A DNA stretch of 7,560 bases, from NCBI GenBank assembly GCA_020252865.1, contig JADCCH010000107.1, positions 1 through 7,560 of the forward strand, written 5' to 3'. The notes under the pieces were generated by a model. That model had not been told where the DNA came from, searched no databases, and saw only the letters and a program-made list of their open reading frames with translations. This document shows positions 1 to 6,863 of this stretch, piece by piece. The stretch's first letter is position 1; each line of letters opens with the position of its first letter. The translations under genes and the position numbers were made by a program. The stretch is from Methylobacterium sp. Lineage in GTDB: Bacteria; Pseudomonadota; Alphaproteobacteria; Rhizobiales; Beijerinckiaceae.

Positions 1-63
1 CGCTATGCTGCAGAAGGTGCGTTGCGTTTTCAGTGTGCGTGGATGGCGGGCGTTTCAGCCGTT

Positions 64-1560
64 ATGGTCAATCAGGTTCAGGAGGTGAAGGCCAGAAACC
101 TTCAGACCCTGATGGCAGTGCTCGATGAAATCTCGGGCATGACTGGTCATGCGGCAGACCATACAACGCGCCATGCCCCCGGCGCGCTGACCGATGCGGA
201 TGCGCCGCGCCTCGCGACTGTCCTTCTCGCTCCGCATGGCAATCGCCTCACCCTCAGCCTTGGCGGCATGCCTCTCGAGGTGATCCTTCCCGATGCGCTT
301 GTCAGCGCCGCGAAAGCCAATCCGGGCCTGTTCGCCCGCGGCACCATGCTGCAGGTGGAGGTGGATGCCCAGACTGGCGTGCTTCGCCTGTCTCTCCCCG
401 CGCCCACCCTCCCTCCGATCACGGCGGCGACCATCCGCTCGATCTCCCGGAACGGCACCGGCCCATCGGCCTCGCCTGCCCCGCCTTTACCCGACTTTTT
501 TCCGCCGGGCTCGCCGGGTTCACTCATCCAGAAGCTGGCTCAGGTTCATCTGCCACTGGCCGAGCGGGGTGATGCCTTGCCTTCTGGCGGCACCGCACCG
601 CAACTCAGTGGCAGCCGCGGGATTGGCCCTCTGGCTCTGGCCACGCTGCCGCCCGCTCTGCTGGAGGCAAGCCTGAAGGCCGCGATCCGGCAGATGCCAC
701 TGGGCGGCGCCTTGTCCGCCCTGCTCTCGGGCAAGGCCGAAGGTGTCGACCCGGCCATGCTCGCGTCCCTGCGCGCGATGCGAATGGATGGCATCGCCAA
801 ACCCGATGCCGCGAGCATCGAGCAGGCGCTGCAGCAATCCGGCCTGTTCTTCGAGGGGCGGCTCGCGGCCCTCGCCCAGGGCGCCGGTGGCACCCTTCCG
901 CATGACCTGAAATCACTGCTGAACCTCATCCGCGCCAGTCTTGGCGGAGACGCCGACGCGTCTTCCGGGCCGGCCAAGCCTTTGCCGACACATCTCCTCG
1001 CTGCCAGCGACCGGCCGGAAGTGCCGACGCCGCGCGGTCCCGATCTCGCACGCCTGGTGGAGGGTGGGGTCGAGCGCATCAAGCTGCAGCAGATCGCATC
1101 CCTGCCTGATCATCCCGGCATGACCGTGACCGATGATCGGACGCAATCGAGCCGCCTCGCCTTCCAGATCCCACTCGCGACACATGGCCAGGAGCGGCCC
1201 GAGACCGCGATGATCGGCGTGATGATCGAGCATGATCCGCGCCCGGATCTCCCGCCCGGCATTCTGGTGGAGGATGAAGGCGGGGAAGGCTCGGAAGCCT
1301 TCCCGTGGAAGGTGCGCATCGCGCTCGATCTCGAGGAAACCGGCCCCGTTCAGGCCGAAATCGCCCTGCGCGGCCAGCGCGTGGGCGTGACGCTCTGGGC
1401 CGAGCGCAAGGCGATGGCCGAGGATGCGCGCCGCGCGATCGGTGATCTCCACGCCGCGCTCACCGGCGCAGCCTTCGAGGTCGCGCATCTCGATGTGAAG
1501 GATGGCCGACCCGCAGGCCCGGTTCATCGCCCCACCGCGCATCTGGACCGCCGCTCATGA
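64..1560 (+). CDS. fliK: FliK-like flagellar hook-length control protein
   Basis: FliK measures hook length and, through its C-terminal domain, makes the flagellar type III export gate change from hook to filament substrates. From the ATG at 64 the protein is 498 residues, within the broad FliK range. Residues about 40-115 look like a small beta-rich domain. A Pro/Ala-rich, low-conservation stretch follows to about residue 165, then an Ala/Gly/Leu-rich helical middle. Residues about 414-481, from PWKVRIALDL through RGQRVGVTLWAER to VAHLDVKD, match the pattern of the FliK C-terminal domain (strand, G-x-V, strand, long helix, strand). The start is uncertain: the frame is open to the left edge, and TTG 22, ATG 43, GTG 85 and ATG 112 are alternatives. 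None has an ideal ribosome binding site; an AGGAGGTGAAGG run at 80-91 is badly spaced for all of them. The next gene encodes its expected partner domain and overlaps its stop, which supports the call. Family assignment rests on C-terminal pattern and context. Confidence 0.75.
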   Translation: MVNQVQEVKARNLQTLMAVLDEISGMTGHAADHTTRHAPGALTDADAPRLATVLLAPHGNRLTLSLGGMPLEVILPDALVSAAKANPGLFARGTMLQVEVDAQTGVLRLSLPAPTLPPITAATIRSISRNGTGPSASPAPPLPDFFPPGSPGSLIQKLAQVHLPLAERGDALPSGGTAPQLSGSRGIGPLALATLPPALLEASLKAAIRQMPLGGALSALLSGKAEGVDPAMLASLRAMRMDGIAKPDAASIEQALQQSGLFFEGRLAALAQGAGGTLPHDLKSLLNLIRASLGGDADASSGPAKPLPTHLLAASDRPEVPTPRGPDLARLVEGGVERIKLQQIASLPDHPGMTVTDDRTQSSRLAFQIPLATHGQERPETAMIGVMIEHDPRPDLPPGILVEDEGGEGSEAFPWKVRIALDLEETGPVQAEIALRGQRVGVTLWAERKAMAEDARRAIGDLHAALTGAAFEVAHLDVKDGRPAGPVHRPTAHLDRRS

Positions 1561-1868
1561 GCGAAAGGCCGCAAGCAAGGGTCGCCATCGCGCTGAAATA
1601 CGATTTCGGTGATGACGCACCCATAGTCACCGCGAAGGGCGAAGGACACGTCGCCGAGAAGATCATCGAAACCGCGCGCGAGCATGACATCGCGATCGAG
1701 GAGAACCCCGTGCTCGCGCAGGCGCTCTCCCAGATCGATCTCGACGAGCAAATCCCCGTGCCGCTCTACAAGGCCGTGGCGGAGGTTATCGGCTTTGTGC
1801 TGAAAACCGGCCGCCTGAAGCGCCCAGAGGCCGGCAACGCGCTTATGCCGCGCCCGGATCAGCCGTGA
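1557..1868 (+). CDS. Stand-alone FlhB C-terminal-domain protein (FlhX type)
   Basis: This 103-residue protein corresponds to the part of FlhB that lies in the cytosol after the NPTH self-cleavage site; full FlhB is about 350 residues with four membrane segments. Family landmarks are VAIALKYD (residues 9-16), a loop with APIVTAKGEG, then AEKIIETAREHDIAIEENPVLAQAL, and LDEQIPVPLYKAVAEVIGFV near the end. These match the FlhB/YscU cytoplasmic fold. No membrane segment is present. The position of the NPTH cleavage motif is occupied by PQAR, so self-cleavage is not expected; the protein begins roughly where mature FlhB-CC would. Its ATG sits inside the stop of the FliK-like gene (ATGA), and no good Shine-Dalgarno is visible, so translation is probably coupled. 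In Helicobacter pylori a similar small paralogue can stand in for FlhB-CC. A role in the export specificity switch here is inferred. Confidence 0.88.
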   Translation: MSERPQARVAIALKYDFGDDAPIVTAKGEGHVAEKIIETAREHDIAIEENPVLAQALSQIDLDEQIPVPLYKAVAEVIGFVLKTGRLKRPEAGNALMPRPDQP

Positions 1869-2271
1869 AGCCCGCGGCCTCGATGCCGACGATCGCAGCC
1901 GCCTCGTCATTATCGGAGGTGTCACCGGAAATCCCGATCGCTCCGATGACCGCGCCCTTGTGGCGGATGAGCACGCCGCCAGGAACCGGCACCAGCGCGC
2001 CATCGGCAATGTGCATCGCGGCCTGGATGAAGGCGGGGCGTTCGCCCGCCATCTTGCCCAGCGAGCGGCTGCCCGCGCCCATGGCCAGCGCGCCATTCGC
2101 CTTCGAATAGGCCACTTCCGCGCGCTTGATGGAAGTGTTGTCTTCCGTCAGCACCACTTTTCGCTGCGCGCGGGCATCCAGTACGACAATCGAGAGCGGC
2201 TTGAAGTTGTTGGCGCGCGCGTGCCTGAGGGCCGTATCGGCAATCTTCCGGGCCTTGGCGAGGGTGAGCAT
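1843..2271 (-). CDS. GlcG/HbpS family (DUF336) protein
   Basis: The 142-residue protein belongs to the GlcG/HbpS family. Its members include a Streptomyces haem-binding redox-sensing protein and GlcG of glycolate operons; most have no proven function. Visible family features are the N-terminal helix LTLAKARKIADTALRHA (residues 2-18), a strand LSIVVLDARAQ (26-36), VPVPGGVLI (94-102) and the signature GAIGISGDTSDNDEAA (110-125). Length fits the family. No signal peptide is seen, so it is likely cytosolic, unlike the secreted HbpS. I chose the ATG at 2271 because a good AGGGAG (2279-2284) lies 7 bp upstream and homology begins there; the frame stays open to 2385 without family-like sequence. The gene converges on the FlhB-like gene and overlaps its last 26 bp. 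It is divergent from the reductase at 2541, so the two may share a control region. Haem or another small ligand is possible but cannot be told from the sequence. Confidence 0.88.
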   Translation of the reverse strand: MLTLAKARKIADTALRHARANNFKPLSIVVLDARAQRKVVLTEDNTSIKRAEVAYSKANGALAMGAGSRSLGKMAGERPAFIQAAMHIADGALVPVPGGVLIRHKGAVIGAIGISGDTSDNDEAAAIVGIEAAGFTADPGAA

Positions 2272-2278
2272 GGTCGAA

Positions 2279-2284
2279 CTCCCT
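2279..2284 (-). promoter_or_regulatory. Ribosome binding site deciding the GlcG/HbpS-family start
   Basis: On the minus strand this reads AGGGAG, 7 bp before the ATG at 2271. It favours this start over upstream in-frame codons that would add 38 residues with no family resemblance. Confidence 0.7.
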
Positions 2285-2373
2285 GTTGGGCGGGAAAGCC
2301 CCGCTGCGATGTTCTGCCTCGCCCATAAATCGATGGACCCCAGAGCGCCAGCCATCCGGTCTTTCCGATTACG

Positions 2374-2394
2374 CACAAGCCTCATGCCCTTGTG
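2374..2394. repeat. Short inverted repeat in the divergent control region
   Basis: CACAAG (2374-2379) and CTTGTG (2389-2394) form a 6-bp inverted repeat around a 9-base centre. It lies about 100 bp upstream of the GlcG/HbpS-family start and about 150 bp upstream of the reductase start. It has the size of a dimeric regulator site, but 6-bp arms also arise by chance, so the call is weak. Confidence 0.25.
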
Positions 2395-2414
2395 GACAGG
2401 CGGGCGCCAGCCCG

Positions 2415-2438
2415 GCGCGAAAACGCGCGAAAACGCGC
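2415..2438. repeat. Overlapping palindrome pair, two tandem 10-bp units
   Basis: The 10-bp unit GCGCGAAAAC occurs twice head to tail (2415-2424, 2425-2434) and is followed by GCGC. Each unit with the bases after it makes a palindrome of GCGCG and CGCGC around AAAA (2415-2428 and 2425-2438), and the two palindromes share four bases. The 10-bp period is about one helical turn, so both would face the same side of the DNA. It lies in the region between divergent genes. A regulator-binding role is inferred; chance in GC-rich DNA is possible. Confidence 0.4.
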
Positions 2439-2492
2439 TTTGCCACGCTTGATCGCCTCGGCAGAGCTTCTATCCTGCCGCAACGACTGATT

Positions 2493-2527
2493 TGCTTCGT
2501 TCCGGTGAGTCCTCGCGGAACGAAGCA
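2493..2527. promoter_or_regulatory. Perfect 12-bp inverted repeat just before the reductase ribosome binding site
   Basis: TGCTTCGTTCCG (2493-2504) and CGGAACGAAGCA (2516-2527) are exact reverse complements around an 11-base centre. The right arm ends 3 bp before the likely Shine-Dalgarno (2531-2536) and 13 bp before the ATG at 2541. In RNA this would be a stable hairpin next to the ribosome site; in DNA it could be a dimeric operator. No T-run follows, so it is not a standard terminator. The structure is certain; its role is inferred. Confidence 0.6.
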
Positions 2528-2530
2528 GGC

Positions 2531-2536
2531 AAGGGT
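2531..2536 (+). promoter_or_regulatory. Ribosome binding site deciding the reductase start
   Basis: AAGGGT lies 4 bp before the ATG at 2541. It supports this start over an open frame that extends back to about 2286 through the hairpin and the palindromes, where the translation resembles no known domain. Confidence 0.55.
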
Positions 2537-2540
2537 GGCC

Positions 2541-3608
2541 ATGGCCGATACGTTCCTGACCATCAACGGCACGCGCATCCCGGCGCGCACCGGCCAGACC
2601 GTGCTGGCGGCCGCCGAAGCCGCGGGCCTGCGGCTCCCGAAGGATGATCCCGGCCTTTGCGCGCAGGATGCGCCCTGCGAAAGCTGCCGCATCCGCCTCG
2701 ACCAGGGCGCGGTGGAGGGTGGCGAACCGATTGGCCCGACGGTTCTGGCCTGCCTCGCAAGGGTGGCGGGCGAAGCGACGCTGAATTTCGACCCATTCCC
2801 GCGCGAGGTGAAATCCGCGGCGGAAGTCAAAGCCTGGCGCGGCCTCTCGGCGGAGGTGGTGGAACTGGTGCTTCATGTCGAAAAGCCCATTCCCTACCTG
2901 CCGGGCCAGCATGTCACGCTCGCCTTCGGCAAGGCAGCGCCGCGCCGTCTCACGCCCACCCTGTCGCTCGACGGCCTGAGGGAACTCGACACCCTCCATT
3001 TTCACATTCGCCGGCGAGCGGGCGGGCTTTTCGGCGAGAGACCCGAGGAGCGCTTCCATCCCGGCACCCGCGTGAAGCTGGCCGGGCCCTATGGCCATTC
3101 GCATCTGCGGCAGGGGGATGGACGTCTGGTGCTCGTTTCGAGCGGGACGGGCTTCTCCGCCATCTGGTCCATCGCCGTGGCCGCGCGCCTCGGCCAGCCG
3201 CACCGGCCGGTGCATCTCATCGCTTCGGCGCATGACCCGCGCGATCTCTACATGCGCCCAGCCCTGGAATGGCTGGCGCGACAGGGAGTCGAGCAAATCA
3301 TCCTCACCGCATCCGGCGCGCATCCGCTGCCGCCCGTGCGCCATGGCCGCGCGACCCTGCACCTGCCCGCGCTCGGCGCAACCGATTCCGTGCATGTCGC
3401 CGGCCATCCGGGCCTTGTCTCGGCCGTGATGCGGGAAGCGGCCAGAGCCGGTGCCACGGCCTACGGCATTCCGCATGTCGCGGCCCCGACCGAGGCCGGC
3501 ATGGTGGAGCGCATCGCGCGGTATCTGTCCGGCAGTCGGAAGGCCCCTCCCCCCTTGCCCGATCCACAGCCGCTTCCGGCCAATGTCCGGCAGATACGCC
3601 CAGTGTAG
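2541..3608 (+). CDS. Ferredoxin-reductase-like flavoprotein with N-terminal [2Fe-2S] domain
   Basis: The 355-residue protein has the layout of iron-sulphur oxidoreductases that move electrons between NAD(P)H, flavin and a [2Fe-2S] centre. Residues 1-84 are ferredoxin-like with Cys40, Cys46, Cys49 and Cys71. Residues about 95-190 are the flavin-binding barrel (YLPGQHVTL at 119-127, GPYGHS at 182-187). Residues about 195-320 are the nucleotide-binding domain (LVLVSSGTGFSAI at 196-208, VHVAGHPGLV at 284-293). A Pro-rich tail follows. Several motifs depart from the norm. The first Cys spacing is CX5CX2C rather than CX4CX2C. The last Cys comes only 22 residues after the third. RRLT (135-138) stands where RxYS/T normally contacts flavin. 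The Cys common near the C-terminal nucleotide motif is absent. No partner oxygenase or P450 lies nearby. The gene is divergent from the GlcG/HbpS-family gene. The electron acceptor is unknown, and cluster or flavin binding may be altered. Confidence 0.8.
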   Translation: MADTFLTINGTRIPARTGQTVLAAAEAAGLRLPKDDPGLCAQDAPCESCRIRLDQGAVEGGEPIGPTVLACLARVAGEATLNFDPFPREVKSAAEVKAWRGLSAEVVELVLHVEKPIPYLPGQHVTLAFGKAAPRRLTPTLSLDGLRELDTLHFHIRRRAGGLFGERPEERFHPGTRVKLAGPYGHSHLRQGDGRLVLVSSGTGFSAIWSIAVAARLGQPHRPVHLIASAHDPRDLYMRPALEWLARQGVEQIILTASGAHPLPPVRHGRATLHLPALGATDSVHVAGHPGLVSAVMREAARAGATAYGIPHVAAPTEAGMVERIARYLSGSRKAPPPLPDPQPLPANVRQIRPV

Positions 3609-3644
3609 AGCCTGATGTGTTCAGACGGAAGCACATCATGCTCT
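3607..3644 (+). terminator. Stem-loop overlapping the reductase stop codon, possible terminator
   Basis: AGAGCCTGATGTG (3607-3619) pairs with CACATCATGCTCT (3632-3644) with one mismatch around a 12-base loop. The left arm starts inside the TAG stop. A T-rich but interrupted stretch (to about 3658) follows, so it could end transcription of the reductase gene. It also looks like the first module of the repeat island here, and may have been inserted rather than evolved as a terminator. Confidence 0.5.
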
Positions 3645-3816
3645 TCTCTTATTATTATCGCATGCTTTTTTTGTGAAAAACCGGATTCCACTTTTTCACA
3701 GCATGCTCTAGAGCATTTTTGCGATCAAGTGGATACCGGTTGATCGAAGAAAATTCGATCAATGACAAAAAATGGAGAGCGAAATTCGATCTGAATGAAT
3801 CAGATCGAATTTCGCT
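3609..3816. repeat. Composite island of nested inverted repeats between convergent genes
   Basis: This stretch is much richer in A and T than its flanks and holds no convincing gene. Besides the stem-loop on the reductase stop, it contains four further structures. GCATGCT (3660-3666) plus GTGAAAAA (3673-3680) pairs with TTTTTCAC (3692-3699) plus AGCATGC (3700-3706), with a 6-T bulge. TGCTCTAGAGCA (3704-3715) is a perfect palindrome. TTGATCG (3740-3746) can pair either with CGATCAA (3722-3728) or, extended to 9 bp, with TTCGATCAA (3754-3762). The last is a 19-bp perfect hairpin at 3776-3818. The wording of these modules resembles palindromic intergenic repeats common in Rhizobiales genomes; that likeness is from memory and untested. 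Confidence 0.65.
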
Positions 3817-3818
3817 CT
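3766..3818 (-). terminator. Strong rho-independent terminator of the ABC transporter operon
   Basis: The arms 3776-3794 and 3800-3818 are a perfect 19-bp inverted repeat with a 5-base loop (3795-3799). Read on the minus strand the stem begins at the TAG stop of the last permease gene and is followed, after CCA, by six Ts (3766-3771). That is the layout of an intrinsic terminator. On the plus strand no T-run follows, so termination in that direction is less likely. Confidence 0.8.
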
Positions 3819-4659
3819 ATCGCCCCTTCCCCGCCCATTCTCCCAGGCCCATCACCAGGGTGCAGAGCGCCGCGAGCACGAGGCCGAGCGTCGCGGTGAC
3901 GGCAAAATCCGAGCCGGCATCCGAGACCATCGTGAAGAGCTGGAGCGGCAGGATGTTCACCTGCGTGCCCACGAGCGCCAGCGCCGTGCCATAGGCGCCG
4001 ATCGCCACGGCCGCGACCAAGGCGAAGGCGGAGATCATCGGCGCTTTCAGTTGCGGCAGCAGGATATCCATCAGCGTGCGCAACCGGCTCGCACCGAGGC
4101 TCTCGGCGGCGGCGAGTTGCGCGGTGTCGAAGTTCACGAGCACCGGCGTCAGCATCATCACCACGCGCGGGACGAGGTAATAAGCGTAAACGAAGGCGAG
4201 GCCATAGGGCGAATACACGGCCTGCGAAAAGGCCACGGGGTCCACGCCGAAAATCCGCTCGAGCAGCAAAGTCACGAAACCGGCGCGGCCAAAGGCGAGG
4301 ATGAACCCGTAGGCGACGATCAGCCCGGAAAAGGTGAGCGGCAGCGCGATCAGGAACTGCCAGGCGAGCCGTGGCCGCTCGGCCATCCGCGCGAGGCGCA
4401 AGGCCACCGCGAGACCGATGGCGAGCGAAATCGCTGCAGCCAGCACGCCGAGAACCAGCGAGTTCACAAGGCCGGTCCAGAAGGGGCGCAAGGCGAAAAG
4501 CGTTCGCATCCCATGCGTGCCGCCCGTCAGGGCTTCGGCCAGCACGAAGCCGAGGGGCAAGAAGAAGAAGAGCGCGAAAAGCACAAGCCCGGGCGATGCG
4601 AGCATCGCCCGGGTGCCCGCGCCGGTGCGGAAGGAAGGCCCGGCGCGCAGGATTGCCAT
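3817..4659 (-). CDS. ABC transporter inner-membrane permease, PotB/PhnU-like
   Basis: This 280-residue inner-membrane protein is one of two permease subunits of a binding-protein-dependent importer. About six membrane segments can be seen (near residues 22-42, 65-90, 101-124, 150-172, 208-231, 255-274). The loop AAESLGASRLRTLMDILLP (183-201) is the EAA motif that docks on the ATPase. Length and layout fit the first-permease type of the polyamine, phosphonate, iron(III) and thiamine importers. Its ATG overlaps the stop of the binding-protein gene by one base (TGATG), with AAGG at 4670-4673 ten bases upstream, so translation is likely coupled. It is the last gene of the operon and ends at a strong terminator. 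Substrate cannot be told from the permease. Confidence 0.92.
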   Translation of the reverse strand: MAILRAGPSFRTGAGTRAMLASPGLVLFALFFFLPLGFVLAEALTGGTHGMRTLFALRPFWTGLVNSLVLGVLAAAISLAIGLAVALRLARMAERPRLAWQFLIALPLTFSGLIVAYGFILAFGRAGFVTLLLERIFGVDPVAFSQAVYSPYGLAFVYAYYLVPRVVMMLTPVLVNFDTAQLAAAESLGASRLRTLMDILLPQLKAPMISAFALVAAVAIGAYGTALALVGTQVNILPLQLFTMVSDAGSDFAVTATLGLVLAALCTLVMGLGEWAGKGR

Positions 4660-5753
4660 CAGAGTGCGGCCTTGGCCCAGCCGCTCTGCAGGGCCTGAAG
4701 CTGCGCGGCGGATTGATCAAGATCGAGCAGGGTCGATTTCGCGTGGGTCACGAGGCGGGATTTCACTGCATCGGGGAGCGGCACGCCCGGCACCGATGGC
4801 GTCACGAAGCCTTCCGCGAACAAGGCCTGCCCGGCATCCGAGAGGATGAAATTCAGCCAGAGCTTCGCGGCATTGGGGTTCGGACCGTTCTTCACGAGGC
4901 TGATCGTATAGGGTGCGGCGACCGTGCCCTCGGCCGGGGAGACGACCTCGACATCGTCTCCCATGCCATCCATGAATTTCGCGCGCAGGCCGTCATTCAC
5001 GAAGTTGACCCAGATCGGGATCTCGCCCTTCACGAATTGCGCATAGGGCGTGGTGCCCACGACGCGCAGCACGTTCCCGCCCTTGTGGAGCTGCTCCATG
5101 TATTTCAGCCCGGGTTCGAGATTGGCATAGCTGCCGCCTTGGGCGAAATTCGCCGCCCAGGTGAAAACCTGCCCCACGCCGGTGGAACGCGGATCGAGAT
5201 AGACGATGTTGCCCTTGTATTCGGGCTTCGCGAGGTCGGCGAAGCTCTTCGGCACGTTCTTCGCGAGCTTCTTGTTCACGATGAACACGATCTCGAGCTG
5301 GTGGATGGTGAACCACTCGCCCGCCGGGTGCTTCGCGAGCGCCGGCAACTTGTCGAAATTCGTGGGCTTGAAGGGGGCGAGCAGGCCGCGCTTCTGGGCA
5401 TCCACGCCGTTGGCGCCGAAATAGTAGATCGTATCGACCTGAGGGCGGTTCCTCGTTCGGTCCAGCGCATTCACCGCCACGCCCGAGCCGACATCGTTAT
5501 AGACCAGGTTGATGTTGGGGTAGCGCTGGCCGAACACGCGGAAGAGCGTGGCCCAATTCGCCCAGGTTGGCCCGGTATTGTTGGAAATCACCATGCCTTC
5601 CTTCAGCGCCTCCTCATAGAGCGCCTTCTCGCCGGCATAGAGCTCGGGGCCGGTGGTGACATTGGCGGGGGCCTGCGCCCGGGCGGGCGCGGCGGCGAGC
5701 GCCAGCGCGGAAGCGCCGAGGCCCTGCAGGAGAATACGACGATCAATGGTCAT
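4659..5753 (-). CDS. ABC transporter periplasmic substrate-binding protein
   Basis: The 364-residue protein would capture the transported solute in the periplasm and deliver it to the permeases. Residues 1-28 are a signal peptide with twin arginines (DRRILLQGLGA), a hydrophobic core and Ala-x-Ala cleavage sites near 26 or 28; RR followed by two leucines suggests possible Tat export. The mature part looks like the family 1/6 extracellular solute-binding fold. Features are TLFRVFGQRYPNINLVYNDVGSG (about 69-91), then VDTIYYFGANGVDAQKRGLL, later PYTISLVKNGPNPNAAKLWLNFILSDAGQALF, the conserved hinge and C-lobe pattern. I do not see the paired tyrosines typical of FbpA-type iron binding at the expected place, but this was judged by eye. 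The start has an excellent AGAGGAG six bases upstream (5760-5766), which suggests strong translation. Substrate is open: polyamine, phosphonate, thiamine, iron or another small organic solute. Confidence 0.88.
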   Translation of the reverse strand: MTIDRRILLQGLGASALALAAAPARAQAPANVTTGPELYAGEKALYEEALKEGMVISNNTGPTWANWATLFRVFGQRYPNINLVYNDVGSGVAVNALDRTRNRPQVDTIYYFGANGVDAQKRGLLAPFKPTNFDKLPALAKHPAGEWFTIHQLEIVFIVNKKLAKNVPKSFADLAKPEYKGNIVYLDPRSTGVGQVFTWAANFAQGGSYANLEPGLKYMEQLHKGGNVLRVVGTTPYAQFVKGEIPIWVNFVNDGLRAKFMDGMGDDVEVVSPAEGTVAAPYTISLVKNGPNPNAAKLWLNFILSDAGQALFAEGFVTPSVPGVPLPDAVKSRLVTHAKSTLLDLDQSAAQLQALQSGWAKAAL

Positions 5754-5759
5754 GAAACG

Positions 5760-5766
5760 CTCCTCT
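5760..5766 (-). promoter_or_regulatory. Strong ribosome binding site of the substrate-binding protein gene
   Basis: The minus strand reads AGAGGAG six bases before the ATG at 5753. It lies in the only true gap inside the operon (18 bp) and fits the usual need for more binding protein than membrane subunits. Confidence 0.75.
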
Positions 5767-5771
5767 GGAGA

Positions 5772-6859
<1,088 letters not shown>

Positions 6860-6863
<4 letters not shown>

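Noticed and set aside
2470..2521. GGAAC elements at the hairpin as an EcfG-type general stress promoter
   Set aside because: On the minus strand GGAAC is followed by CGTT after 13 bases, and on the plus strand only after 29, whereas the recalled consensus spacing is 16-17. The GGAAC copies are explained by the inverted repeat.
2286..2540. Upstream extension of the reductase frame by 85 codons
   Set aside because: The extension runs through the palindromes and hairpin, resembles no domain, and the ATG at 2541 has a ribosome site and is where ferredoxin-like sequence begins.
3607..3818. Inverted repeats as insertion sequence ends or a CRISPR array
   Set aside because: There is no transposase frame, no target duplication that I can see and no regular repeat-spacer pattern. 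The arms differ from one another.
3719..3994. Small + strand open frame of 91 codons over the repeat island and the permease end
   Set aside because: It crosses the repeats and then runs antisense to the permease, with no ribosome site and no recognisable sequence.
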